Positions 14,809 through 23,298 are shown, counted from the first letter of the stretch. The stretch: 31,805 nucleotides of DNA from Actinomycetes bacterium (GCA_023443125.1 JAEZVO010000030.1:1-31805); one strand, 5' to 3'. Notes: a model not told the origin generated them from the letters alone. A program made the numbers and translations.

Positions 14809-15822
14809 ATGCGCATCTCGAGCACACTCGAAGCGCCCTACGAACGCTGGACCGCAGAGCAATGGGCGCAGTGGCGCGACGACATCCACGCCCTCGCGCG
14901 CGAACGCGACGCCGTCATCCTGGCCCACAACTACCAGCTGCCGGAGATCCAAGACGTGGCCCACCACGTCGGCGACTCCCTCGCCCTCTCGCGCATCGCA
15001 GCCGCGACTAACGCCCGCGAGGTGGTGTTCTGCGGCGTGCACTTCATGGCCGAGACCGCCAAGATCCTCTGCCCCGACAAGCGCGTCTTCATTCCCGACG
15101 CAGCCGCCGGCTGCTCGCTCGCCGACACCATCAACGCCAGCCAGCTGCGCGCATGGAAAGCCGAGCACCCGGGCGCCGTCGTCGTCTCCTACGTCAACAC
15201 CACCGCCGAGGTGAAGGCCGAAACCGACGTGTGCTGCACCAGCTCGAACGCCGTCGATGTGGTCAAGTCAATCCCCGCTGACAAGGAGATTCTCTTCTGC
15301 CCCGACCAGTTCCTCGGCGCCCATGTGCGCCGCGAGACGGGGCGCGACAACATCCACGTGTGGATGGGCGAATGTCACGTGCACGCCGACATCTCGCCGT
15401 CGGACCTCACCGCCACCGTCCGCGCCAACCCCGACGCCGAGCTCTACGTACACCCCGAGTGCGGCTGCACCACGTCGGCGCTGTGGATGGCCGAGTCCGG
15501 TGAATTGCCGCGCGAGCGCACGCACGTGCTCTCCACCGGCGGCATGCTCGACGAGGCCCGTCGTGCAACGAGCTCGAAGGTGCTCGTCGCCACGGAAATC
15601 GGCATGCTGCACCAGCTCTCCAAAGCCAACACCACGACGGAGTTCATCCCCGTCAACCCCCGCGCCGCGTGCCCATACATGCGCATGATCACCCCCGACA
15701 AGCTGCTGCGCTGCCTCACCGACGGCCGCGACGAGGTATTCGTCGACGACGCTATCGCCGCCCGCGCGCGCCAGGCCGTGGAGAAGATGGTGGCCATCGG
15801 CAACCCCGGGGGCGGAGAGTGA
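14809..15822 (+). CDS. nadA: Quinolinate synthase
   Basis: The 337-residue enzyme condenses iminoaspartate with dihydroxyacetone phosphate to quinolinate using a [4Fe-4S] cluster. The three cluster cysteines are visible: Cys102 in AAAGCSLAD, Cys189 in WMGECHVHAD and Cys288 in RAACPYMRM. Other landmarks are VILAHNYQLPEIQDVAHHVG and FCGVHFMAETAKIL. The HPECGCTTS segment is also conserved. The ATG at 14809 has GGAGG at the correct distance. It is the first gene of nadABC; its TGA overlaps the nadB GTG (GTGA). Confidence 0.96.
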   Translation: MRISSTLEAPYERWTAEQWAQWRDDIHALARERDAVILAHNYQLPEIQDVAHHVGDSLALSRIAAATNAREVVFCGVHFMAETAKILCPDKRVFIPDAAAGCSLADTINASQLRAWKAEHPGAVVVSYVNTTAEVKAETDVCCTSSNAVDVVKSIPADKEILFCPDQFLGAHVRRETGRDNIHVWMGECHVHADISPSDLTATVRANPDAELYVHPECGCTTSALWMAESGELPRERTHVLSTGGMLDEARRATSSKVLVATEIGMLHQLSKANTTTEFIPVNPRAACPYMRMITPDKLLRCLTDGRDEVFVDDAIAARARQAVEKMVAIGNPGGGE

Positions 15823-17366
15823 CCGAGCTCGCCCTGCCGCCCGCCACGCATCACCACGAAGCCGACGTGGTGATCGTCGGGTCGGGCGCGGCCGCGCTCA
15901 GCGTCGCGTTACACCTTGCCGTACACGGAATCGCGACGGCGATCCTCACCCGCGCCGACGTCATGGCCGGCTCCACCGACTGGGCGCAGGGCGGCCTGGC
16001 GGCGGTCTGGAGCCGCGACGACTCCGTCGATGCGCACGTGCGCGACACCCTCGTCGCGGGAGCCGGGGCGTGCGACGAGGAGGCCGTGCGCACGCTCGTC
16101 GCCGAGGCCCCCGTCGCTATCCGACGCCTCATCACACTCGGCGCTCAGTTCGACCGTGCCCGCGGCCGTTACAGCCTCCACCTCGAAGGCGGACACAGCG
16201 CGCGCCGCATCCTGCACGCCGGCGGCGACGCGTCGGGCCACGAGGTGCAACGCACGCTCGTCGCCGCGCTCCAGCGCATCCTCGACGGCGACTCCCCCGC
16301 CACGCTGCACCCGAACATGCGCGCCGTCGACGTGCTCACCTCCGCCTCCGGCCGCGCCTGCGGCGTGCGCGCGGTGCGCGACGGCGAGGTGCACGAGTGG
16401 CGCGCCGGCGCCGTCGTGCTGGCGAGTGGCGGGGTGGGGCAGGCGTGGACCCTCACGTCGAATCCCTCTGTGGCTACGGGCGATGGTCTGGCGATGGCGG
16501 CCCGCGTCGGCGCTGCACTGCGCGGTGTTGAGTTCGTGCAGTTCCACCCGACGGTGCTTGCCGCCCCCCGGGTCGACGGCCGGGACGTGCTCATCAGCGA
16601 GGCCGTGCGCGGCGAGGGTGGGGTGCTCGTCGACGCCAGCGGTTGCCGGTTCATGCCCGCCGCACACCCATTGGCTGAGCTCGCGCCGCGTGACGTCGTC
16701 GCCGCCGCCATCGAAGAGCGTTGTCAGACCACCGGCGAGCCGCACATGCTGCTTGACGCCCGCCACCTTGGGCGCGACGGGTGGAGCCGCCAGTTCCCCA
16801 CCATCCAGGCCCTGCTCCACGCCCGCGGCATCGACCCAGCCGTCCAGCCCATCCCCGTGCGCCCCGGCGCGCATTACCTGTGTGGCGGCGTGGCAGCCGA
16901 CATGGCCGGGCGCACGTCGGTGCCGGGCCTGTTCGCCGTGGGCGAGGTGGCCGGCACGGGGGTTCACGGCGCCAATCGACTGGCGTCGAACTCCATCACC
17001 GAGGCGCTCGTGATGGGCTACCGATGCGGAGAACTGCTCGCTGACAACGTCCTTCCCTCTGCAGCAACCCCTCAACCCCGCCCGATACTCCCCCTCACCG
17101 ACCCCGCAGCGCTCCCGATGCTGCGCACGACGATGGACCGTCACGTCGGGGTGCTCCGCGACGAGGCCGGCGTGCGCACTGCGGCCGACATGCTCACCGC
17201 CTTACCCATCACGTCTGCCACATCCGACGCCGCGCTCGACGCGTCGCAGTTGCGCGAGGCTGCACTGCAGATCACCCTCGCCGCCTTGGCCCGACGCGAA
17301 TCGCGCGGGTGTCACCGTCGCGCAGATATCCAGACCGCACCAGAGAGGGCCGACCATGCTGCCTAG
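15819..17366 (+). CDS. nadB: L-aspartate oxidase
   Basis: The 515-residue FAD enzyme oxidises L-aspartate to iminoaspartate, the substrate of NadA. The FAD-binding start ADVVIVGSGAAALSVALHLA, the GSTDWAQGGLAAVW motif, HLEGGHSARRILHAGGDASG, VEFVQFHPTVL and the C-terminal FAVGEVAGTGVHGANRLASN are all characteristic. The C-terminal helical domain is short and ends in a basic segment. I chose GTG 15819 because it forms a GTGA overlap with nadA; an upstream ATG at 15669 would only translate nadA in another frame. Its stop overlaps the nadC start by eleven bases. Confidence 0.95.
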   Translation: MTELALPPATHHHEADVVIVGSGAAALSVALHLAVHGIATAILTRADVMAGSTDWAQGGLAAVWSRDDSVDAHVRDTLVAGAGACDEEAVRTLVAEAPVAIRRLITLGAQFDRARGRYSLHLEGGHSARRILHAGGDASGHEVQRTLVAALQRILDGDSPATLHPNMRAVDVLTSASGRACGVRAVRDGEVHEWRAGAVVLASGGVGQAWTLTSNPSVATGDGLAMAARVGAALRGVEFVQFHPTVLAAPRVDGRDVLISEAVRGEGGVLVDASGCRFMPAAHPLAELAPRDVVAAAIEERCQTTGEPHMLLDARHLGRDGWSRQFPTIQALLHARGIDPAVQPIPVRPGAHYLCGGVAADMAGRTSVPGLFAVGEVAGTGVHGANRLASNSITEALVMGYRCGELLADNVLPSAATPQPRPILPLTDPAALPMLRTTMDRHVGVLRDEAGVRTAADMLTALPITSATSDAALDASQLREAALQITLAALARRESRGCHRRADIQTAPERADHAA

Positions 17367-18243
17367 CCACATCGCAAACGCGCTCGTAGACGGCGGGCTC
17401 GCTGAGGCGCACGTGCTCGACGTCATCAACCGCGCCCTCGACGAAGATCTTCAGTGGGGCGACGACGTCACCACCCGCGCCACTATCCCCGCCGACGCGG
17501 AAGGCACCGCCGACGTCGTGGCCCGTGCGTCGGGCACGCTCGCCGGGGTGCCCGTCGCGGGCGCTGTGGCGCATGTGCTCGCAGCCAGACACGGGGAGAC
17601 GGTGGAGTCAGCGATCGTCGCGGCGGACGGCAGTCGCGTGGAACCCGGGCAGCGCGTACTCACCGTGCGAGGCCGCGTCGCCACGCTCCTGACCGCCGAG
17701 CGCACGCTGCTCAACCTGGTGTCGCAGCTGTCCGGCGTGGCCACTGCGACGGCGGCGTGGGCCGACGCGCTTCGCGACACCGATTGCGCCGTGCGCGATA
17801 CCCGCAAAACCGTGCCCGGACTACGTGTGTTGCAGAAGTACGCGGTGCGCTGCGGCGGGGGCGTTAACCACCGCATGGGCCTCGGCGACGCGGCGCTCAT
17901 CAAGGACAACCACGTCCTGGCTGCGGGGTCAGTCACCGCAGCGTTCCAGGCCGTGCGCCGACAAGCGCCGGAGGTGCCCGTCGAGGTGGAATGCGACACC
18001 CTCGACCAAGTACGGGAGGCCGTCGACGCCGGCGCCTCACTCATCTTGCTCGACAACATGACCCCCGACGTTGCCCGCGCCGCCGTCGCCATCGCGCGGG
18101 CAGCTGGGGTCGCCACCGAAGCCAGCGGGGGGCTCACGCTCGCCGACGCCGCCAGCTACGCGGCGACCGGCGTCGATTACATCGCCGTCGGCGCACTCAC
18201 CCACTCCGCACCCGTGCTCGACCTGGGATTCGACCTGCGGTAA
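17356..18243 (+). CDS. nadC: Nicotinate-nucleotide pyrophosphorylase (carboxylating)
   Basis: The 295-residue enzyme converts quinolinate and PRPP to nicotinate mononucleotide with loss of CO2. Family landmarks: LDEDLQWGDDVTTRATIP, AERTLLNLVSQLSGVATATA, the phosphate-site run DTRKTVPGLRVLQKYAVRCG with GGVNHRMGLGDAALIKDNH, VEVECDTLDQ, LILLDNM and the closing EASGGLTLADAASYAATGVD with GALTHS. The ATG overlaps the end of nadB, so the three nad genes form one coupled operon. A 24-base-pair hairpin follows 26 bases after its stop. Confidence 0.96.
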   Translation: MLPSHIANALVDGGLAEAHVLDVINRALDEDLQWGDDVTTRATIPADAEGTADVVARASGTLAGVPVAGAVAHVLAARHGETVESAIVAADGSRVEPGQRVLTVRGRVATLLTAERTLLNLVSQLSGVATATAAWADALRDTDCAVRDTRKTVPGLRVLQKYAVRCGGGVNHRMGLGDAALIKDNHVLAAGSVTAAFQAVRRQAPEVPVEVECDTLDQVREAVDAGASLILLDNMTPDVARAAVAIARAAGVATEASGGLTLADAASYAATGVDYIAVGALTHSAPVLDLGFDLR

Positions 18244-18269
18244 CCCCCAACCGGGGTACCCCGCCCCAC

Positions 18270-18348
18270 CTAACCCAATATCCACACGCGTTTCGAAAAT
18301 CAGGCCAAATTGGCCCTCCCGAGCAAACGCGTGTGGATATTGGGTTAG
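18270..18348. terminator. Bidirectional long-stem terminator between nadC and the low-GC operon
   Basis: Perfect 24-base arms, 18270-18293 (starting CTAACCCAATATCCACACG) and 18325-18348. The 31-base loop carries a second hairpin, GGCCAA-A-TTGGCC. The minus-strand stop codon at 18349 abuts the right arm. The size, nested loop hairpin and convergent setting match the element at 7348. Confidence 0.75.
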
Positions 18349-19371
18349 CTACTTCGGTTCCCACACCGTATCAGTCGGCAGCTCCGGCCAAGACACTTCA
18401 CCGGCCGCCGCCTCGGCACTCTCAATGGGTGCCAACTTGTTGGCCATATCACCCAGTGCCTTGAGCTTTTCGATTCGATCTTCGACATCTTCGGTCGCCA
18501 TCTGAACCACGACATCCACAACGATTTCCAAAACCTTGGAGACGACGCCTATCACTGTCGGTTTCGCGAGCAAACTTACTAAATCTTTCGCACCACCCAT
18601 GACCGACGACGCTGCCTGGTCCATTCCTTCGATACGCGCTTTCCATAGCTCCATGATGGCGACCATCAAATCACCGACATGCGTGGCGACGGTGATATTA
18701 GCGCGTTTCATGGCATCGCTTGCCTCACTTAGCTCAGTGAGCGCAGCCTTGAAATCATCAATCCGATTTGCATAGAGACGCGAGCTACCAGAGTCCCAAT
18801 TCTCCTCAATGTTCTGCTTAAGGGATTGTGCATCTTCAGTGGACTCTGACAGCTGCTTGATCATTTTATCAAGCTGTTCATTCTGCTCCCCTAATGCCGT
18901 TGGAATAACGCCAATTGCATCAAAATCATCTGACTGCATGTTGGCGATACCATCCGCTGAGCTTCGAGCCCCTTCCAATCGCTCTTTCACCTGCTTAGCC
19001 TCATAAGAGAGGACTTTATCGACGTCCTTGATTGGCAGTTTAGTGTAGTGACCATCCACCTCTCGAGCCCAGCTGTACGGCATGATATCGCCGTCCTTAG
19101 GAACCCATATTTCATGGTTTTCGTCGTTCGTGATGCAATATCGAAAGTCATCTGGAGCTACCCCGAAGATCTTTTCCAAGATATTCGGATCTGCATCCCT
19201 CGTTAGCGTAAACATATACGTGTAGGCAAGGTCCCCCTCCGCCTGCTCCCCGATGCCTGTGCACACGTCATCGAAGTACTTGCGCGATTCTTCAATAACC
19301 TTACCCATCTCTTGGAGGGTTTCAGTACTGGTCAGCGACTGTAGGTCAGGCTTCCAATCGGGATCCGTCAT
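18349..19371 (-). CDS. Large WXG-like, putative type VII secretion substrate
   Basis: The 340-residue protein is mostly helical. A mixed N-terminal region (1-115) with IFGVAPDDFRYCITNDENH and EIWVPKDGDIMPYSW precedes a long helical part. Near residue 190 it has NWDSGSSRLYANRIDDFKAA, a W-x-x-G turn followed by helix as in WXG100-superfamily proteins, and later a hydrophobic helix (VIGVVSKVLEIVVDVVVQMA, about 275-295) as in EspA/EspB-like substrates. No toxin domain or catalytic motif is visible at the C-terminus, which ends VSWPELPTDTVWEPK. The ATG at 19371 overlaps the upstream stop (ATGA). The secretion role is inferred from the turn motif and its EspC-like partner. Confidence 0.55.
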   Translation of the reverse strand: MTDPDWKPDLQSLTSTETLQEMGKVIEESRKYFDDVCTGIGEQAEGDLAYTYMFTLTRDADPNILEKIFGVAPDDFRYCITNDENHEIWVPKDGDIMPYSWAREVDGHYTKLPIKDVDKVLSYEAKQVKERLEGARSSADGIANMQSDDFDAIGVIPTALGEQNEQLDKMIKQLSESTEDAQSLKQNIEENWDSGSSRLYANRIDDFKAALTELSEASDAMKRANITVATHVGDLMVAIMELWKARIEGMDQAASSVMGGAKDLVSLLAKPTVIGVVSKVLEIVVDVVVQMATEDVEDRIEKLKALGDMANKLAPIESAEAAAGEVSWPELPTDTVWEPK

Positions 19372-19712
19372 TTCTCAAGCTCCTGTTCGATTTCCCGCAC
19401 TAAGTCCTCGCCATAATTCTCCTGCCTCAGATAGGACGACCCACTGGCTTTCAAGGTTGACCCTAGCGATGCAGCACACTTAGCACCCTCCCCAAGCGTT
19501 TTCACATAGGCATCAAACGCCCTATTAGCTGCATCACCAAAGCTACGAAGATTCTGTGGAATACGATCGGAGAATGGGGGTATCCTTTTCCCATTGACGA
19601 GTTTCGTATGAGTATCGTCCATCGTTTCCCCCAATTCAGCCCAGCGCTTAGACTCCTCATCGAAGTACTCGACCCGATAGCGAATATCCTGCGGTAGATC
19701 ATCCAAACCCAT
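19368..19712 (-). CDS. EspC-like (DUF2580) small protein
   Basis: The 114-residue protein has no signal peptide. An N-terminal part includes WAELGETMDDTHTKLVNG; the C-terminal half, FGDAANRAFDAYVKTLGEG then AASLGSTLKASGSSYLRQE, follows the pattern of EspC/DUF2580 proteins (helix, small residues, aL..tL..s...Y). Such proteins are type VII secretion substrates or partners of larger ones. It begins in a TAATG overlap with the 192-residue gene and ends in an ATGA overlap with the 340-residue gene, so the two helical proteins are likely made in fixed ratio and may form a pair. The family call is by pattern only. Confidence 0.55.
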   Translation of the reverse strand: MGLDDLPQDIRYRVEYFDEESKRWAELGETMDDTHTKLVNGKRIPPFSDRIPQNLRSFGDAANRAFDAYVKTLGEGAKCAASLGSTLKASGSSYLRQENYGEDLVREIEQELEK

Positions 19713-20290
19713 TACTTCTTACCTTTCCCCACGAATTCCAAAAGACGACGCACTTCACGTGTTGTTGCCTTGTTTCTACATTCCTCCGGGCGCTGCAGTA
19801 CCGCGGTGAGTTCCTCACATAGGGTCTGGCGTGGAGCGTCACTCAACCAATGTCGCGTATCGGTGATTCGGACCAGGTAACCATTCTGAGCCCACGCCGA
19901 AACAAGATGCTGACTCTTCACTTCTATAGGCTCAGCATGCGCTACCGGGTCCGAAGCACGTGCCTCTCTCATAAGCAGCGCAAACTCCTTCATATCTTCT
20001 AAAGCAACGTCGCCTAGCCTGACATGTAGGCGCCAATTCTCAGACGGAGGCTGAGCCTTACGGTAGATCTCTGCAACCTGTGCTAGCAAACCTGCTGGGC
20101 TGACTTTCTCTGCCCATTCTGGCTCAACGGTGACCCACCGTACTTCGTTCCCCTCCCATTCCACAGTGGCAACAGTAGGTTGATCGTCACCAGTCGGCAG
20201 CACGAGGAAGGGTAGGTCTTCAGTCATATCGTCGATACTAAAGTAAGGAAGGGTCACAACAACCCGCCCTCGTTCGGGCACGTACCTCAT
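19712..20290 (-). CDS. Unknown 192-residue cytosolic protein of the low-GC operon
   Basis: I do not recognise the family. The protein begins with beta-rich sequence (RGRVVVTLPYFSIDDMTED, FLVLPTGDDQPTVATVEW), continues with amphipathic helices (PAGLLAQVAEIYRKAQ, DMKEFALLMREARAS) and ends in a basic tail (TTREVRRLLEFVGKGKK). It has no signal peptide or membrane segment. Its place directly before the EspC-like gene, in the same tightly packed operon, would suit a chaperone or adaptor for the secreted pair, but this is only inference. The ATG at 20290 lies 33 bases after the lipoprotein stop with no strong ribosome site; its TAA overlaps the next ATG. Confidence 0.75.
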   Translation of the reverse strand: MRYVPERGRVVVTLPYFSIDDMTEDLPFLVLPTGDDQPTVATVEWEGNEVRWVTVEPEWAEKVSPAGLLAQVAEIYRKAQPPSENWRLHVRLGDVALEDMKEFALLMREARASDPVAHAEPIEVKSQHLVSAWAQNGYLVRITDTRHWLSDAPRQTLCEELTAVLQRPEECRNKATTREVRRLLEFVGKGKK

Positions 20291-20323
20291 TCAATGCTCT
20301 GTGCTGATTCCGCCCACGGCCAC

Positions 20324-21181
20324 TCAGCGACGCTCACCATCGAGCGCATAGGAGGTGAACCTCTTGCCGCTCACAGCCTGCCAGTAGGGTTCCTCGTCGC
20401 CGACAAGCTGCAACGTCCAGTCTCGACTTGGTTGCCCTTCGGCTTCCCAGATCCGGGTGATGACTTCAGGATCAAGAGCCTCGGCGGGGGATTGTTGGAG
20501 GGGAACCTCGCACACAGGGAGCAAAGACTCCCCCGTACGCGTGAACAACACCGAGCACGAGTTACCTGCACTGTTGGGTAGCGCAGGAGCCACCACTTGC
20601 ACCGTTGACCACACCTGAGTCGCCGTCATCGTGATCGACACCCGCCCCACCTTGGTCGCATCAAGCAGTGCGGCATCCTCGACCAGGTTTTGAGCCGCCG
20701 TAGGCAGATCACCAGCCGCGGTCTCTGACACAGGTTCGCCGTCAAGGCGACCTTTCGATGCATCACCCCCAGCACACCAAATATTTTCCACGATGTGTTC
20801 TCCAGCGACGAACACTGCTGCACGAGCTTCATCGCAGTCTGGGAAAGCCGTCAGGCGCTGCTCGATTTCCGGCAGCTCAACCTTGGACATCGGCACACCG
20901 CTAAGTGGGACGCTCAGCCCAGGTGCCCTTTTCGCCTGAAGCCCCTGCCCAGGAGAGTGCCGGAACTGGGCTGCGCTGCCATCGTCTTGGAGGAACGTGG
21001 TCGAAACATCCAGACCATCCACCGTCTGCGTGACTTGCAGCGCCGCCACAACGTCGCTCCCGGCCTGCTGGCTCATATCTTCCACGATGCTCTGGAGCGA
21101 GGCTGCCTCCCCTTGACAACCGACAATGAGCGCCAGCACACTCCACAACAGGGGGATCGCCTGCAGTCGGCTTCTTCGCAT
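20324..21181 (-). CDS. Putative lipoprotein, first gene of the low-GC operon
   Basis: The 285-residue protein starts with a basic N-terminus (MRRSRLQ), a hydrophobic stretch and a lipobox (ALIVGC, Cys22), so lipid anchoring outside the membrane is expected. The mature part has a repeated beta pattern, including VVAALQVTQTVDGLDVSTTF and RVSITMTATQVWSTVQVV, and three pairs of nearby cysteines (CDEA, WCAGG, CSVLF, VCEVP) that could form disulfides. No known domain was recognised. ATG 21181 follows TAAGGT by six bases, giving a leaderless start; the TAA of that box is also the stop of the truncated nrtR copy. Confidence 0.8.
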   Translation of the reverse strand: MRRSRLQAIPLLWSVLALIVGCQGEAASLQSIVEDMSQQAGSDVVAALQVTQTVDGLDVSTTFLQDDGSAAQFRHSPGQGLQAKRAPGLSVPLSGVPMSKVELPEIEQRLTAFPDCDEARAAVFVAGEHIVENIWCAGGDASKGRLDGEPVSETAAGDLPTAAQNLVEDAALLDATKVGRVSITMTATQVWSTVQVVAPALPNSAGNSCSVLFTRTGESLLPVCEVPLQQSPAEALDPEVITRIWEAEGQPSRDWTLQLVGDEEPYWQAVSGKRFTSYALDGERR

Positions 21182-21187
21182 GCAAGC

Positions 21188-21193
21188 ACCTTA
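21188..21193 (-). promoter_or_regulatory. -10 box TAAGGT of the low-GC operon
   Basis: TAAGGT-GCTTGC-ATG on the minus strand. TAA (21193-21191) ends the nrtR remnant, so the promoter and the remnant's stop codon are the same bases. Confidence 0.55.
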
Positions 21194-21496
21194 GCGGTCG
21201 AAGGGGTCGCGGCCGGGCGCGCTGCGGGTCTCGAGCTGCTCGAGGTGGGCCACCTGGGCCAGTTCCACCTTCTGGGCGAGGTGCCGCAGCACCGCCTCGC
21301 CGAGCGGCTCGTCCACCTCCATCGCCCCACTCGGCAGGGACCACTGCCCAGCGAACGGCTCCCGCTGCCGCCTCGCCGCCAGCACGCACAGGCCCTTGTC
21401 GGGCACGACTCGCAGGACCACCGCGATGGCCTCGTGTCGGTACTTCGCCACGCCAGCGGTGTCGCGCAGGGGTCCGGAGGGAGCGGGTGAGATCAC
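21191..21496 (-). pseudogene. Truncated second nrtR copy, Nudix part only
   Basis: The 101-residue frame starts at GTG 21496, six bases after TACGAT, and reads APSGPLRDTAGVAKYRHEA onwards. By hand alignment it is about 70 per cent identical to NrtR residues 7-103. It stops immediately after SAPGRDPFDR, where the intact NrtR continues into the rest of the Nudix fold and the winged helix. The DNA-binding domain is missing, so it cannot act as NrtR does. The Nudix box is degraded in the same way (RH, then QK). It looks like a gene cut by the arrival of the adjacent low-GC block. Confidence 0.75.
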
Positions 21497-21502
21497 GCGG
21501 TC

Positions 21503-21508
21503 ATCGTA
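21503..21508 (-). promoter_or_regulatory. -10 box TACGAT of the truncated nrtR copy
   Basis: TACGAT-GACCGC-GTG on the minus strand, immediately after the stop of the preceding membrane protein gene. The promoter appears intact although the gene is truncated. Confidence 0.5.
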
Positions 21509-21509
21509 C

Positions 21510-22055
21510 TCAGGCCGGCGGTGCGGCGACGGCCCGCACGGACCTCCAGACCAGCACACCGATCGCGACGATGGCCAGCCAGAGCCACACGATGTGAGGG
21601 CCGAGCGGCAGCCACAGCACGAGCAGCACGAGCCCCATCGAGGCCACACAGCCCAGGAGGTAGACACCGAAGGCGCGCAGCCACCGTCGTCGGGCCGACG
21701 ACGCCACCCCGGCCCACGCCGGGGCCAGGCCGCCGAGCACGCAGCCGAAGTGGTGCACCGCGAGCAGGAGGCCGAGGATTCCGGCCTTCCAGAGCTCGGC
21801 GTCGCCGCCGGCGAACTGCCACCACAGGATCACGAACACGGCCATGGCGGCAGGCACCCACGAGTCGGGGCGCACCACGGAGACGAGCGCGCCGAGCACG
21901 ATCGGCACCGTCCACCAGGCGGCGATCACCATGGGCGCCCACAGGTGCAGCAGGACCAGCATGCCGCCGGCGGCGAACAGGCAGGTCAGGCGCAACACCC
22001 ACTGCACGCCGGTGGTGATCTGGGCGAGGTGGACGAGCTCGGTGGTGTCGGTCAT
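21510..22055 (-). CDS. Small multi-pass membrane protein, last gene of the MoxR operon
   Basis: The 181-residue protein contains about five membrane segments (for example AAGGMLVLLHLWAPMVIAAW and FGVYLLGCVASMGLVLLVLW) with short charged loops. No family was recognised. The ATG at 22055 forms an ATGA overlap with the DUF58 stop, so the upstream in-frame codons to 22130 belong to the DUF58 gene. Its place as last gene of a MoxR/DUF58 operon suggests an envelope role, but nothing in the sequence names one. Confidence 0.78.
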   Translation of the reverse strand: MTDTTELVHLAQITTGVQWVLRLTCLFAAGGMLVLLHLWAPMVIAAWWTVPIVLGALVSVVRPDSWVPAAMAVFVILWWQFAGGDAELWKAGILGLLLAVHHFGCVLGGLAPAWAGVASSARRRWLRAFGVYLLGCVASMGLVLLVLWLPLGPHIVWLWLAIVAIGVLVWRSVRAVAAPPA

Positions 22056-23298
22056 CGGCGCATCCTCGGGGCGGAACGGGCAGCCTCCATGGCCTGCAGG
22101 ACGGCGGCGAGCGTCGTCGGGCCCTCCCACGCGACGAGGGGGATGCCGGCCGCGCGGAGCCGCTCGACGAGTTCCTCGCGCTCGAGCCGACGCAGCACCC
22201 AGGCCTCGCCGAGGTACGGGTCCGGGAAGGCGTCGAGGTCGGCGCCGATCCTCGGCGGCAGCACGTCGACGACGACTACCTCGCCGCCGAGGTTCCTGAG
22301 CCGCACGATCTCGGCCTGCACGGCCTCGTCGAGCAGCGGCGTGACGACGAACACGATGGTGCCCGACGCCAGCGTGCGCACGCGTCGGGGCTTCCCCTCG
22401 AGGTGGCCCGCCGACCGGGCGCGGGCCAGCCGCTGCATCACGGTGCGGACCTGCCGCTGCCCCGTGCCGGAGCGGATGTGGCCGATGCGCTGGCTGAGGT
22501 CGTGGACGGCGACACGGTCGCCGAAGGAGCAGTAGTGCTGAACGATGCCGGCCACGGCGCGCACCAGCGAGTCCTGGCTGGAGGCCTCGCCCTCGGCGCC
22601 GACGTCGAGGGCGGTGTCGGCCACCACCAGCACGTCGGTGTCGAGCTCGACGAGCATCGAGTTGACGTAGACCCCGGGCAGCCGGGAGGTGACGCGCCAG
22701 TTGATGCGGCGCAGGCGGTCGCCGGGCGCGAACTCGCGCACGTCGGAGAGCTCCGTGCCCTCACCCCGACGTCGGGACCGGTGCACGCCGCTCATGCCGA
22801 TGGGCCTTGCCACACCCGATCCGCCGGCGATCCGCTGGGCCCGTGGACGGACGGTGAGCTGCAGGTCGTGGTGGGGCGCCGTCGTGCGCCAGCAGCCGGA
22901 CGCGTCGGTGAGCGCGATGGGCGAGACGTCGAGCGAGTAGCGGCCCCAGCGCTCGGGTTCGACGTTGACCTGTACGGTCTCCCCCGACCCCAGTGCCGCC
23001 CCCGACGGCGGGTCGAGCAGCACCCGCCGCTGCGGCTGGACCTGGGCGGCGACGTAGCCGTCCCAGCCCTCGGTGGTGAGCCGGTAGGACAGCGCGTCGC
23101 CCTCCTCGACGAGCACGTTGCGCGCGCTCGGCACGACCTCCTCGGCCACGCTCGGCCGCGACGCCAGCCCCCACAACGCGTGCGCCGCGAACGGCACGGC
23201 GAGCAGGAGCACGTCGGGGCGCGAGGTCAGGACCGCCACCAGCAGCGCACCGAAGGCGAGCAACCAGGAGCGGTTCCATGCGGGGGTGGGGGCGAAAG

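Larger units (their letters stand above)
18349..21193. other. Low-GC four-gene block, probable genomic islet
   Basis: The base composition drops visibly: a 60-base sample at 18841 has 29 G or C, whereas flanking genes are near 70 per cent. All four genes lie on the minus strand with very short or overlapping junctions. The upstream edge at about 21193 coincides with the abrupt end of a second nrtR gene; the downstream edge is the terminator after nadC. No integrase, tRNA or flanking repeat was seen. Confidence 0.65.

Noticed and set aside
14809..18243. Niacin or NAD riboswitch upstream of nadA
   Set aside because: Only about 35 bases lie between the possible transcription start and the nadA ATG, and they hold the palindrome and the ribosome site, leaving no room for an aptamer.
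18349..19371. Polymorphic toxin with WXG export domain
   Set aside because: The C-terminal region has no nuclease, deaminase or other toxin motif and no immunity-like gene follows; it ends at the terminator.
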